Assembly: GCA_030040035.1 (NCBI GenBank)
Contig: JASHUJ010000088.1
Location: 1-23,770, forward strand
Direction: 5' to 3'
DNA: 23,770 nucleotides
Origin: Thermoplasmata archaeon
Lineage (GTDB): Archaea > Thermoplasmatota > Thermoplasmata > Lutacidiplasmatales > UBA184
The translations under genes and the position numbers were made by a program. Positions within the stretch are counted from its first letter, which is position 1; every line of letters starts with the position of its first letter. The notes under the pieces were generated by a model. It ran no database searches, had not been told where the DNA came from, and was given only the letters and a program-made list of their open reading frames with translations. Below, one piece after another: positions 1 through 7,663 of the stretch.

Positions 1-1
1 G

Positions 2-337
2 CCAGAACTCGCTGCGATGAAACCCCAGGCGATCTACGTCAACGTTGGGCGCGCGGCCACGGCCGACGAGGCCGCCGTGTACCGGCACCTCGTCGCGCAT
101 CCGGAGTTCCGCGCGGCGTTCGATCCGTGGTGGGACGAGGACTTCGTCCACGGCACCTTCTCGACCCGGTTCCCGTTCGCCGAGCTCCCGAACTTCCTGG
201 GCACCCCGCACGACGCCGGCTTTGGGCCGGCGACGGACGCGTACGCGCTCGATCGCGCGCTCGGGAATCTCGTCCGATTCTTCCGCGGGGAGCCGCCCCG
301 CTACGTGGTCGATCGATCGGAGTATCCGGGGCCCTGA
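2..337 (+). CDS. NAD-dependent D-2-hydroxyacid dehydrogenase, C-terminal fragment (cut by window edge)
   Basis: The reading frame is open back to base 2, so the gene begins before the window and the ATG at 17 is internal. Numbering from that ATG, NVGRA at residues 9-13 corresponds to the VNxxRG motif that carries the substrate-binding Arg of this family. It is followed by an xDExAxxxxL helix, and TPHDAG (His65) matches the conserved TPHxAG motif with the catalytic His. Together these are the end of the Rossmann NAD domain and the return to the substrate domain. The specific 2-keto acid substrate cannot be told from the fragment. The stop codon lies only 6 bases from the stop of the convergent gene on the other strand. 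Confidence 0.82.
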   Translation, partial: PELAAMKPQAIYVNVGRAATADEAAVYRHLVAHPEFRAAFDPWWDEDFVHGTFSTRFPFAELPNFLGTPHDAGFGPATDAYALDRALGNLVRFFRGEPPRYVVDRSEYPGP

Positions 338-343
338 GGCGCG

Positions 344-2998
344 CTAGCGGATCCGCTCGAGCGCGAACGAGCCGATGATCAACGAGCGCTGCGTCGCCCG
401 GCACTCGACCCAGTCGTGGGTCTCGACCTCGCCGAACCCCTTCACGGCGAGGAACGTCCGGTCCCGGTCCTGGCGGAACACGATCGCCCCGTCCATCCGC
501 GACAGGAGGGTCTCGACCTGGGGCTCGCTCAGCGCGCCGGCCTCGAGGGAGTACATGGCGAGCGCCCGCCGGGGCTTGAGGATCCCCACGACGTTCTGCA
601 GGAACGAGAAGCCGACGCGCTCGTCGCCGTGGGCCAGCACGGCGGAGAGCCCGAGGAAGCCGACGCGGAACCGGCCGCCCCGGGCGGCCGCCTCCTGGCT
701 CGCGGCCACGAGCGACGAGAGGATCCCGGTCCGATCGTCGGCGCCCTTCACGACGGCCCGACCGGGTCCCGTGGTGCCGCCCGAGCCCGAAGCATCGATC
801 CAGCGGACCATGCCCATCTGCTCGTACTCGCGGAACTGGGGGAGCACGACCCCGAGGCTCTCGGCGACCTCGTCCGGCGAGCGCGAGGCGCTGACGAGCA
901 CCGCCGGCTCTCCGCGCTTCAGGCCCTCGGCGAGGAACGCGTAGACCACGACCTCCTTTCCGACGAACGGCTCGCCGAGCACGACGACGTGTCCGCCCGG
1001 CGGCAGGCCGCCCAGGAGCAGATCGTCGAGCCGCGGCGTTCCCGAGGGCAGCCGGTCCGGGAAGCGGTGCCCCGCGGGGGCCGTGAGCGTGTCGGGGAGA
1101 TTCGGCCGAGGGGGGGCCGCGGCCTCCCGACGCTCGGCGACCGCCATGGCGGCGAGCCCGGCGATCGGCAGATCGGGGGTCATACCGGTCGCCTGGAGGC
1201 GCAGGCTGACCTCGGCCTCGCGGGCCTCGAGCGCGCGTTCGCGGGACGTGAGGCTGCGGTCGCGCCGCTCGAGCTCCGTCGTCGAGGTGGCGATCCGCCG
1301 CTCGCGCTCGGACGAAGCCGCTTCGCGATCGGTGACATTCTTGAGGGTCCGGTCGAGGTCGGATCCCTTCTGCGCGACCTCGGACTCGCGGCGCCGGAGC
1401 GCCTCCACGCGGGACTGATAGTCGCGCACCGCGGTCTCGTACTGTCCCCGACGTTCGTCCGCGGACGCCCGAGCGCTCGCCAGATCCGTCTCCCGCTGAC
1501 GGACCGTCGCCTCGCGGGCGGCGATCTCCGACTCCCGGGTGGCCGCCTGCTGAAGGGCCTGGTCGGCCGCCGCGGTCTTCTCGCTGGCCTGCCGGGCCGT
1601 CCGGCCCAGCGCGAGGTTCTGTTCGTCGAGCACCGCCTTCAGCTGCTGGAGCTTCGCCTCCCGCTCGGTGAGCGCCGCGGTGCTCGCTGCGGCCGGGTCG
1701 GAGAGGGCCATCGCTGCGGCCAGGCCGCCCATCTCGGTCTCTCGCCGCACCACGTCGGCCGTCCGCTGATCGAGCTCCTTCGCCCGGGCGGCAAGTCGAG
1801 CGTCCGATTCGCTCGAGACGGACGCGCGGCGGGCGAGGTCCTGCTCGCGTTGGACGAGCCCGACCTCGCGCTGGGCGAGCCGGGTCTCCTCCGCCACGAG
1901 GCGCTCCTCGCGCGTCGAGTACTGCGGCCCGAGTCGGGCCACCTCGTCCTCCCGCAGGCCGAGGGCCTTCGCCTGGTCCTCGAGGAGGCGCTGCCGGGCA
2001 TCGAGCTCGGCGACCTGGCCGGCCCACATGCGTTCCTTCGCGACGAGCGAGTCGGAGCGCTCCCGATAGTCGGACTCGAGGTCGTCGAGCTGCTGGCGCC
2101 CCTCGGTCAGCGCGCCGTTCTGGCGCTTGATCGAGAGCAGGCTGTTCTCGACGTCCGCTTCGCGCTTGACGAGCGCGGCCTCGCGGAACTGGATCGCCCC
2201 CTCGCGCTGCCGAAGGTCGTCCGCCATGCGGAACATCCGGCTCTGGCCCGAGGTGATGAGCGCCCGCTCGTGCGAGCGCGTGCCGGAGGAAAGGAGATGG
2301 AGGAGCGAGCCCGAGGTGAGGTAGAGGATCGCCGACAGGAACAGGCTGACCGCGAGCGCGATCGAGGCCCCGGTCGCCGTCGCCGGCGGATAGTAGACGA
2401 GCAGCGCGGTCGCCACCGGGAGGCCCGCGGTGAGCGCGCTGGCCCATTGGCGGAACGTCCAGACGTTCCAGGTCAGCGCGATCCCGACGAACGCGAGCGA
2501 GATCCCCGCGAGCTCGATCGGATAGAACCACGGGGCGAGCGTGAGGGCGGCGAACGAGCCGAGGCCCGCGACCCGCAGACCGTAGACGATCGCGATCGCA
2601 GCGTTCGCCCCCAGCGCCCCGACGCTGACCGAGAAGTGGAGCTCCCACGGCCAGAGCTGGTACGCTTCCCACTTCGACGCGACGCCGACGATCGAGATCG
2701 CGAGGCCGCCCAGGACCGGGAGGAGGAGGTAGAACGAGTCGGCGAGGGCCGTTCCCCCGGTGAGGCCAGCGGGCAGGGAGGGCAGGTTCGGGTAGAAGAA
2801 CAGCAGCAACACGCCGTCGAGCGCGAGGGCTGCGGAGGCGAACACGGCGTACAGGTGGGCCGACCGCCCGATCCGCAGCTGCAGGAGCGCGTCGTCCGCC
2901 GCGAGCTCGAGATCCTCGGGCGCGGGGACCGTGACCGAGCGCGTGGCCGGCGCCGCAGAACGTTTCGTCGACCGCACGGTGGGCGTCGCCGCTGACAA
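344..2998 (-). CDS. Multi-pass membrane protein with long coiled coil and C-terminal KaiC/RAD55-like (RecA-fold) domain
   Basis: The protein has 884 residues in three parts. Residues about 48-235 hold roughly six or seven hydrophobic segments. Residues about 255-605 are a nearly unbroken, charged, heptad-rich coiled coil with many repeats of the type RExxLxxRE. Residues about 645-884 resemble a KaiC/GvpD/RAD55-type RecA-fold domain that opens with LPSGTPRLDDLLLGGLPPGG. The P-loop is degenerate: GEPFVGKE (675-682) keeps the Lys but has Glu where Ser/Thr is normal, and the expected Walker B strand (GFLGLSAV, about 780-787) has no Asp. ATP hydrolysis is therefore doubtful; a signalling or scaffold role at the membrane is an inference. 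The start appears to be TTG at 2998, as no ATG or GTG precedes the membrane region. The gene lies 36 bases after the methyltransferase on the same strand, so the two may be cotranscribed. Confidence 0.8.
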   Translation of the reverse strand: MSAATPTVRSTKRSAAPATRSVTVPAPEDLELAADDALLQLRIGRSAHLYAVFASAALALDGVLLLFFYPNLPSLPAGLTGGTALADSFYLLLPVLGGLAISIVGVASKWEAYQLWPWELHFSVSVGALGANAAIAIVYGLRVAGLGSFAALTLAPWFYPIELAGISLAFVGIALTWNVWTFRQWASALTAGLPVATALLVYYPPATATGASIALAVSLFLSAILYLTSGSLLHLLSSGTRSHERALITSGQSRMFRMADDLRQREGAIQFREAALVKREADVENSLLSIKRQNGALTEGRQQLDDLESDYRERSDSLVAKERMWAGQVAELDARQRLLEDQAKALGLREDEVARLGPQYSTREERLVAEETRLAQREVGLVQREQDLARRASVSSESDARLAARAKELDQRTADVVRRETEMGGLAAAMALSDPAAASTAALTEREAKLQQLKAVLDEQNLALGRTARQASEKTAAADQALQQAATRESEIAAREATVRQRETDLASARASADERRGQYETAVRDYQSRVEALRRRESEVAQKGSDLDRTLKNVTDREAASSERERRIATSTTELERRDRSLTSRERALEAREAEVSLRLQATGMTPDLPIAGLAAMAVAERREAAAPPRPNLPDTLTAPAGHRFPDRLPSGTPRLDDLLLGGLPPGGHVVVLGEPFVGKEVVVYAFLAEGLKRGEPAVLVSASRSPDEVAESLGVVLPQFREYEQMGMVRWIDASGSGGTTGPGRAVVKGADDRTGILSSLVAASQEAAARGGRFRVGFLGLSAVLAHGDERVGFSFLQNVVGILKPRRALAMYSLEAGALSEPQVETLLSRMDGAIVFRQDRDRTFLAVKGFGEVETHDWVECRATQRSLIIGSFALERIR

Positions 2999-3034
2999 GA
3001 GGCCGCTCTCTGGCGTTAGAAACGGCTTCGAGGT

Positions 3035-3958
3035 CTAGTTAATCGTATCCTCGGAGGCGACCCGCTCGGCCACGAGGAGCACCGCGGCCGCGTCGCGCTG
3101 GCGCTCCGGTCGTCGACCGATCTCCTCCTCGACGGCCAAGAGATGGTCCCATGCTTTCGGGTCGGAGCGGATCGCGGCCGCGAGGGAGGACCGGGGGCCG
3201 ATTGTCGGGGCCACCGCGACGGCCTCTCGGAGCGCCCAACCGGCCCCGTCCAGCTCGACCGCCAGCTCCGGAACCGAAAACCGGCGAAAGGGACCCGGAC
3301 GATTCTTTCGGGCCGGTTCCCGGTCGAACCCCTCACGTTCGATCCGCGGGATTACCGCGCGCACCGGAGACCGCAGGAGCCGCGTCACGCTCGACACCGG
3401 CAACCGGCGGAGATAGTTCGACGATTCCCCGGGGCCGGGAGCGATCTCGATGAGGAGACGGCCTCCCGGTGCGACGATCGCGCCGACCGCCTTCAACAGC
3501 TGGGGCGCTGCGGCCTCGGCGAATCCGAGCGAGTTTCCGAGCAGCGCGACCAGCCCGAACGCGCCCGTTCGGAACGGGGGGCGGAGCGCGTCGCCCCGTA
3601 CCCGCTCCGGCCGACGGGGTGCTCCGGGCTCCTGCCGCTGCTTCTCGGCGACGAGTTGAAGCGCGACGCGCGAGAGATCCAGCGCGACCGTCCGTCCGTC
3701 GCCGCTGGCCAGGCGAGCGGTGAACCGACCGGGCCCCGATCCTGCGTCGAGCGCCCATCCGGCCGCGACGCGGTTCCTCTCGAGGAATCTCTCGCGCAGG
3801 ATCCGGAACAGGTCGCGCTGGGCCGTGCCCGAATAGCGGTTCCACTCCCGTTCGGCGCGATAGCGATCGGCGGCCAGAAAGCGGGAACGCGCCGGGACGG
3901 CCCCGTCGGCCGATCCCGTGGGACGTTCCAGTCGCCGGCGGGAGGACCTCGCGGACAC
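3035..3958 (-). CDS. Class I SAM-dependent methyltransferase
   Basis: The protein has 307 residues. Motif I is LDAGSGPGR (residues 70-78), the glycine-rich SAM-binding loop. The acidic residue after beta-2 is in VALDLS (Asp94), RGDAL near 121-125 fits motif III, and LGNSLGF near 140-146 fits the post-III region, followed by a typical PGGRLLIEI strand. The fold assignment is firm, but the substrate is not visible. The first 25 residues are basic and low in complexity. The start is GTG at 3958, about 33 bases from the centre of a TATA box at 3988-3995 read on this strand, which predicts an almost leaderless mRNA. It is upstream of and probably cotranscribed with the membrane/RecA-like gene. Confidence 0.85.
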   Translation of the reverse strand: MSARSSRRRLERPTGSADGAVPARSRFLAADRYRAEREWNRYSGTAQRDLFRILRERFLERNRVAAGWALDAGSGPGRFTARLASGDGRTVALDLSRVALQLVAEKQRQEPGAPRRPERVRGDALRPPFRTGAFGLVALLGNSLGFAEAAAPQLLKAVGAIVAPGGRLLIEIAPGPGESSNYLRRLPVSSVTRLLRSPVRAVIPRIEREGFDREPARKNRPGPFRRFSVPELAVELDGAGWALREAVAVAPTIGPRSSLAAAIRSDPKAWDHLLAVEEEIGRRPERQRDAAAVLLVAERVASEDTIN

Positions 3959-3987
3959 GTTCGGCCGCGTGCACCTCCATTCGTGGC

Positions 3988-3995
3988 TTTATATC
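3988..3995. promoter_or_regulatory. TATA box in the divergent intergenic region, usable in both directions
   Basis: TTTATATC stands out in very GC-rich surroundings. Read on -, its centre is about 33 bases before the GTG of the methyltransferase, which gives a predicted transcript start close to the codon. Read on +, it would start transcription near 4018, ahead of the DUF998 gene. The element is nearly symmetric, so one or both directions could be used. The initiator position is inferred from the usual archaeal spacing of about 25 bases. Confidence 0.6.
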
Positions 3996-4024
3996 GCGCC
4001 CCCGTCACCGTACTGCGACCGGGC

Positions 4025-4135
4025 ATGCTTCAGGGATTCGAGTCGCTGCGCGTCGCGTCGGGGGGCCGATCTCGGTCCTGCCGTCTCGAGCGGGCGAACC
4101 CGGAACCCCTCGCGCGCATTCTCGGGAGGTTGTGA
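4025..4135 (+). CDS. Possible 36-residue leader ORF upstream of the DUF998 gene
   Basis: An ATG at 4025 opens 36 codons ending with TGA at 4133-4135. The TATA box at 3988-3995 would place transcription start only a few bases before this ATG. The last codons contain the Shine-Dalgarno-like GGAGGT (4124-4129) of the next gene, and the stop sits within the sequence TTGTGAGCATG, 2 bases before the downstream ATG. The arrangement would allow translational coupling. The peptide is rich in Arg and Leu and resembles nothing known to me. Most third codon positions are G or C, but that is also true of chance frames here. It may simply be a 5' untranslated region. Confidence 0.22.
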   Translation: MLQGFESLRVASGGRSRSCRLERANPEPLARILGRL

Positions 4136-4137
4136 GC

Positions 4138-4878
4138 ATGCAGGAAGAGAGTGCCGCGCCCGGGGAACGCTACGGTCCGCTCGTGCACCGGTCCGTCCAT
4201 CACGGCGCGATCCTGTGGATCGTCGGGGTGCTCCAGTTCATCGTCGGAATGATCGTGACCCAGATCGGTTGGGATCTCCGTTCGGGAAATCCGACCTACA
4301 GCCTCGCGCACAACTACATCAGCGACTTCGGCGCGGTGAACTGCGGCGAGTACGCCGGCCGCTACATCTGCTCGCCCTGGCACGACGTGTTCAACGCGTC
4401 GATCGTGGTCTTCGGCCTGTTCATGATCCTCGGGACCCTGCTCATCGTCTCCGCGTTCCCCGCCCGCGCCACCCGGACCGTCGGGCTCGGCATGCTGATC
4501 ATCGCCTCGGTCGGGGCGATCGGCGTGGGGCTCTCGCCGGAGGACGTGAACCTCTCCGTGCACACCCTCTCGGCGCTCATCGCGTTCCTGATCGGGAATC
4601 TCGCGCTCATCGTGCTCGGGCTCGCGATGTTCCGGGACACCCGGTGGGCCGGGTACCGCGCGTTCACGGTGCTCTGCGGGCTCGTCGGGTTCGTCGCGCT
4701 CGTCCTCTTCGTCCTGAAGGCGTGGACGTGGGGCGGCGTCTTCGGCGGGTGGGGGGTCGGGGGGATCGAACGCACGATCGTCGCCCCCGTCCTGCTCTGG
4801 GCCGTCGTGGTGTCGATCCATCTCTTGCGGATCCGCGCGTTCGCGCCGCGCATGGTTCCCGGCGTTACGACGACGTGA
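4138..4878 (+). CDS. DUF998 family integral membrane protein
   Basis: The protein has 246 residues with about six membrane segments (roughly 22-42, 86-106, 114-133, 142-162, 172-193, 210-230). NYISDFG (59-65), CSPWHDVFNASI (78-89) and HTLSAL (142-147) followed by a GGIER loop (208-212) are the typical DUF998 landmarks. Cys69 and Cys78 in the first external loop could form a disulfide. The ATG at 4138 is preferred over the GTG at 4132 because GGAGGT (4124-4129) lies 8 bases before the ATG but only 2 before the GTG. The biochemical function of the family is not established. It overlaps the next gene by 4 bases. Confidence 0.85.
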   Translation: MQEESAAPGERYGPLVHRSVHHGAILWIVGVLQFIVGMIVTQIGWDLRSGNPTYSLAHNYISDFGAVNCGEYAGRYICSPWHDVFNASIVVFGLFMILGTLLIVSAFPARATRTVGLGMLIIASVGAIGVGLSPEDVNLSVHTLSALIAFLIGNLALIVLGLAMFRDTRWAGYRAFTVLCGLVGFVALVLFVLKAWTWGGVFGGWGVGGIERTIVAPVLLWAVVVSIHLLRIRAFAPRMVPGVTTT

Positions 4879-5051
4879 GGGCCGGAACCGGCGCCGACCG
4901 GGAAGGCGGGAGCGCGCCCGCCCGGCCCGGGTGTCCCGTTTGCGGAGGAGAGCTCTCCGAGCCGGTGAGCGGGGACGTCCACTGCTACGTCGAGTGCCGG
5001 TCCTGCGGCGAGCGCTTCGACCTCAAGGACCCGCGGGTCCTCCCCGGCTGA
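4875..5051 (+). CDS. Small zinc-ribbon protein
   Basis: This is a 58-residue reading frame starting with GTG that overlaps the TGA of the DUF998 gene (GTGA, 4 bases). The second half holds CPVC (20-23) and CRSC (41-44) knuckles, plus Cys37, in a compact zinc-ribbon pattern with glycine after each knuckle (CPVCGG, CRSCGE). The first 18 residues look disordered. No specific function can be read from it; such proteins often bind nucleic acid or act as accessory subunits. The overlapping start strongly suggests translation coupled to the membrane protein. The gene ends 39 bases from the stop of the convergent acs gene; an imperfectly placed inverted repeat (5042-5048 with 5065-5071) lies at that junction. 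Confidence 0.65.
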   Translation: MRAGTGADREGGSAPARPGCPVCGGELSEPVSGDVHCYVECRSCGERFDLKDPRVLPG

Positions 5052-5090
5052 TACGCGCGGGGGCGCCGGGGCGGCCCGTCGGATCGGGAC

Positions 5091-7211
5091 CTAGGTGTTC
5101 GTCTCTCCGAACCGGCGGATGTCCTCGGGCGCGGTCTTCTTTTCGACGGGCCCCGTGCCCTGCACCTGGACGCGGATCTGCTCGACGACCTCGGGATTCG
5201 CGAGCGTCGTGATGTCTCCGTAATCCATCGAGTTCGAGATCGACGCGAGCACGCGCCGCATGATCTTCCCCGAGCGGGTCTTGGGCATGTCCGGCACGAT
5301 CCGCACGGTCCGGGGCCGGGCGATCTTCCCGATCGTCGTTTCGATCGCCTTCGAGACTTTCTCGGCGATCGCGGGGTCGGGCTTGAACCCCGGCTTCAGG
5401 GCGACGTACACCTCGGGCACGCGTCCGCGCTCGGCGTCCACGATCGGGACGACGGCGGCCTCGGCGATCTCGGGGACCGTGAGGCACGCCGACTCGATCT
5501 CCTTCGTCCCCAGCCGGTGGCCGGCGACGTTGATCACGTCGTCGATCCGACCGAGAATGCGGATGTAGCCGTCCTTGGCCATCAACGCGCCGTCGCCGGC
5601 GAGCCACGGCCAGTCGCGCCAGTCCTTCGAATTCTTGTCCTTGTTGTACTTGCCGTAGTACTGGCGGACGAACCGCTCTGGGTCGCCCCAGATCGTCTGC
5701 ATGATCCCGGGCCAGGGATTGCGGATGCAGATGTTCCCCGCTTTGCCCGACCCCGCCGGGATCTCCTTCCCGTGCTCGTCGAAGATCACGGGATAGATGC
5801 CGGGCATCGGGGGCCCGGTGCTGCCGGGCTTCATCGGATCGATGGCCGGCTTCGTCGAGCAGAGGAACCCGCCGGTCTCGGTGAGCCACCAGGTGTCGGT
5901 GATCGATGCCTGGCCCCGCCCGACGGTCCGGTAGTACCAGAGCCACGCTTCCGGCTCGATGGGCTCGCCAACCGTCGTCATGCACTTGAAGTTGAGATTG
6001 TACTTCTTCGGCTCGTCGGGGCCGAGCTTCCGCAGCATGCGGATCGCGGTCGGCGACGTGTGGAAGATGTTGACGCCGAGGCGTTCGGCGATCCGCCAGG
6101 GGCGGCCCGGGTCCGGATGGGTCGGCACCCCCTCGTACATCACCGTGGTGGCCGCGAGCGCGAGCGGGCCGTAGACGATGAACGAGTGGCCGGTGATCCA
6201 GCCGATGTCGGCCATGCACCAGTAGATGTCCGTCGGGTGGACGTCCTGGATGTATTTCGTCGCCCCGGTGACGTACGAGAGGTAGCCGCCGGTCGAGTGC
6301 TGGACGCCCTTCGGCTTCCCGGTCGAGCCGCTCGTGTACATCAGAAAGAGCGGAGCCTCCGCCGGCATCGAGACCGGGGGCACGCGGGCGCCCGCGAACT
6401 TCTTCAGCACGTCGTCCACGATGAAATCCCGGCCCTCGACGAGCGGCGTCGAGCTGGCCGACTTCTCGCGGAACCGCTTCCAGATGAGGACCTTGTCGAC
6501 CTTCTGGCCCTCGGCCTCGGCCTTCTTGACCGCGAGGTCCGCCTGGACCTTGTGATCGACGACCTTGCCGGCGCGGTAATAGCCGTCCATGGAGACGAGC
6601 ACCCGGCTCCCCGAATCGACGATGCGGGCGCCGCACGCCTCGCCGCTGAACCCCCCGAACACGACGGAGTGGATGACGCCGAGCCGGGCGCAGGCGAGCA
6701 TCGTGATCGGCAGCTCGGGCACCATCGGCATGTGGATCGTGACCCGGTCACCGGTCTTGAGGCCGCAGAAGTCGCGCAGGAGCGCGGCCATCTCATTGAC
6801 CCGAACGTAGAGCTCCTGGAAGGTGATCGAGATGAGCGGGTCGTCCTCGGCCTCGGAGACCCAGAGGATGGCCGACTTGTTCCCGTACTTTTCGAGGTGG
6901 CGGTCGACGCAGTTGTAGGAGACGTTCAACTTCCCGCCGACGAACCACTTCCAGAACGGCGCGTTGCTCGTGTCGAGGGTGGTGGTCCAGTACTTGTCCC
7001 AGGTCAATAGATCGGCGTACTCCCGGAAGCACTCGGGGAAGTTCTTCTCCGAGAAGCGTTCCATGACCGCCGGATCGGTGAGGTTCGCCTGCCCGACGAA
7101 CTTCGGCACCGGCTGATAGTACTCCTCCTCCTTCCAGTGCACCGCGATCTCGGCCTCGGTCAGTCGCATCTCGTCGTCCTTCGTCGCTGCGTCGGTGTGA
7201 GCTTCCGCCAT
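5091..7211 (-). CDS. acs: Acetyl-CoA synthetase, AMP-forming
   Basis: The 706-residue protein converts acetate, ATP and CoA to acetyl-CoA, AMP and pyrophosphate in the cytoplasm. The adenylate-forming P-loop YTSGSTGKPKG is at 292-302. TDTWWLTETGG (438-448) includes the Trp that closes the acyl pocket in acetate-specific enzymes. The hinge region GRIDDVINVAGHRLG is at 554-568. The C-terminal PKTRSGKIMRR (643-653) carries Lys649, the adenylation-reaction Lys that is commonly acetylated as a control. The length is slightly above the usual 650 or so, owing to a short C-terminal tail. The ATG at 7211 is chosen because the in-frame extension beyond it is basic, unlike the family, and would include the TATA box (7251-7258). 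Confidence 0.96.
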   Translation of the reverse strand: MAEAHTDAATKDDEMRLTEAEIAVHWKEEEYYQPVPKFVGQANLTDPAVMERFSEKNFPECFREYADLLTWDKYWTTTLDTSNAPFWKWFVGGKLNVSYNCVDRHLEKYGNKSAILWVSEAEDDPLISITFQELYVRVNEMAALLRDFCGLKTGDRVTIHMPMVPELPITMLACARLGVIHSVVFGGFSGEACGARIVDSGSRVLVSMDGYYRAGKVVDHKVQADLAVKKAEAEGQKVDKVLIWKRFREKSASSTPLVEGRDFIVDDVLKKFAGARVPPVSMPAEAPLFLMYTSGSTGKPKGVQHSTGGYLSYVTGATKYIQDVHPTDIYWCMADIGWITGHSFIVYGPLALAATTVMYEGVPTHPDPGRPWRIAERLGVNIFHTSPTAIRMLRKLGPDEPKKYNLNFKCMTTVGEPIEPEAWLWYYRTVGRGQASITDTWWLTETGGFLCSTKPAIDPMKPGSTGPPMPGIYPVIFDEHGKEIPAGSGKAGNICIRNPWPGIMQTIWGDPERFVRQYYGKYNKDKNSKDWRDWPWLAGDGALMAKDGYIRILGRIDDVINVAGHRLGTKEIESACLTVPEIAEAAVVPIVDAERGRVPEVYVALKPGFKPDPAIAEKVSKAIETTIGKIARPRTVRIVPDMPKTRSGKIMRRVLASISNSMDYGDITTLANPEVVEQIRVQVQGTGPVEKKTAPEDIRRFGETNT

Positions 7212-7250
7212 GAGTGGAGAAACCCCTCGGGCCGTCCGACACGAGCCGCG

Positions 7251-7258
7251 GATATACC
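7251..7258 (-). promoter_or_regulatory. TATA box of acs
   Basis: Read on the minus strand, GGTATATC is centred about 44 bases before the acs ATG. This predicts transcription start near 7228 and a leader of some 17 bases. It is one of few AT-rich spots in the 242-base gap 7212-7453. I see no other firm feature in that gap. Confidence 0.5.
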
Positions 7259-7453
7259 TGTTACGACATCGCACGCGACGCCGTGGCACGGAGGTTCGCA
7301 TCGTACGCGAACGCGAGGATCGCGGACCTCCGCACCCTCCGGATGGCCCGATCCCCCGCGGGAGCGATCCGCCTCCGGAGTTCGTCCCGGGGAGATATTC
7401 GGCACCGGATAGGCTCTTAGACCCCCGCCACGTGTCGTCCCCCTCGGAGCTTC

Positions 7454-7663
7454 ATGCCCGGGACGGGTCACACCCCCGAACGGCCCGAGAAGACGGTGCA
7501 CCTGAGGATCGATCCGAATGACGAGTCCACGACCCTCGAAGACGTCCTCACCCGCATCTCCGAGCTCCAGCGCAAGCATCCCGACCGGGAAGTCTTCTTT
7601 GACGGGGACGAGTACGCCATCTGTTCGCGACCGAAGCGCGCGCGCGCCGCCCCGGCCCACTGA
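7454..7663 (+). CDS. Small acidic protein of unknown function
   Basis: The protein has 69 residues. The central part (about 13-60) reads like a compact beta-alpha-beta unit: a KTVHLRIDP strand, an acidic amphipathic helix TLEDVLTRISELQRKH, then REVFFDGDEYAIC. The tail is basic. Almost all third codon positions are G or C, and the acid/base pattern looks like a real protein, unlike the other frames here. CGGAG at 7445-7449 could serve as a weak ribosome binding site. I do not recognise the family. Its stop is directly before the region where triose-phosphate isomerase homology begins, so it may be translationally linked to tpiA or, if a frameshift exists, fused to it. Confidence 0.6.
   Translation: MPGTGHTPERPEKTVHLRIDPNDESTTLEDVLTRISELQRKHPDREVFFDGDEYAICSRPKRARAAPAH

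Noticed and set aside
346..357. 12-base perfect palindrome AGCGGATCCGCT
   Set aside because: It lies within the last codons of the membrane/RecA-like gene and such palindromes are common in this sequence; there is no sign of regulatory use.
416..2995. 859-codon plus-strand ORF opposite the membrane/RecA-like gene, and an 877-codon ORF in another minus frame (39-2672)
   Set aside because: Both are Arg/Gly/Pro-rich translations without domains, produced by high GC and repetitive coiled-coil codons. The 344-2998 frame has membrane segments, heptads and a RecA-like fold.
5517..7010. Long plus-strand ORF antisense to acetyl-CoA synthetase
   Set aside because: The sense strand encodes a complete Acs with all motifs; the antisense product is low in complexity and rich in Arg, Asp and His.
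7214..7420. Plus-strand 68-codon ORF in the gap upstream of the small acidic gene
   Set aside because: It would lie across the acs promoter, has a basic low-information sequence and no ribosome binding site; a real small gene cannot be fully excluded.
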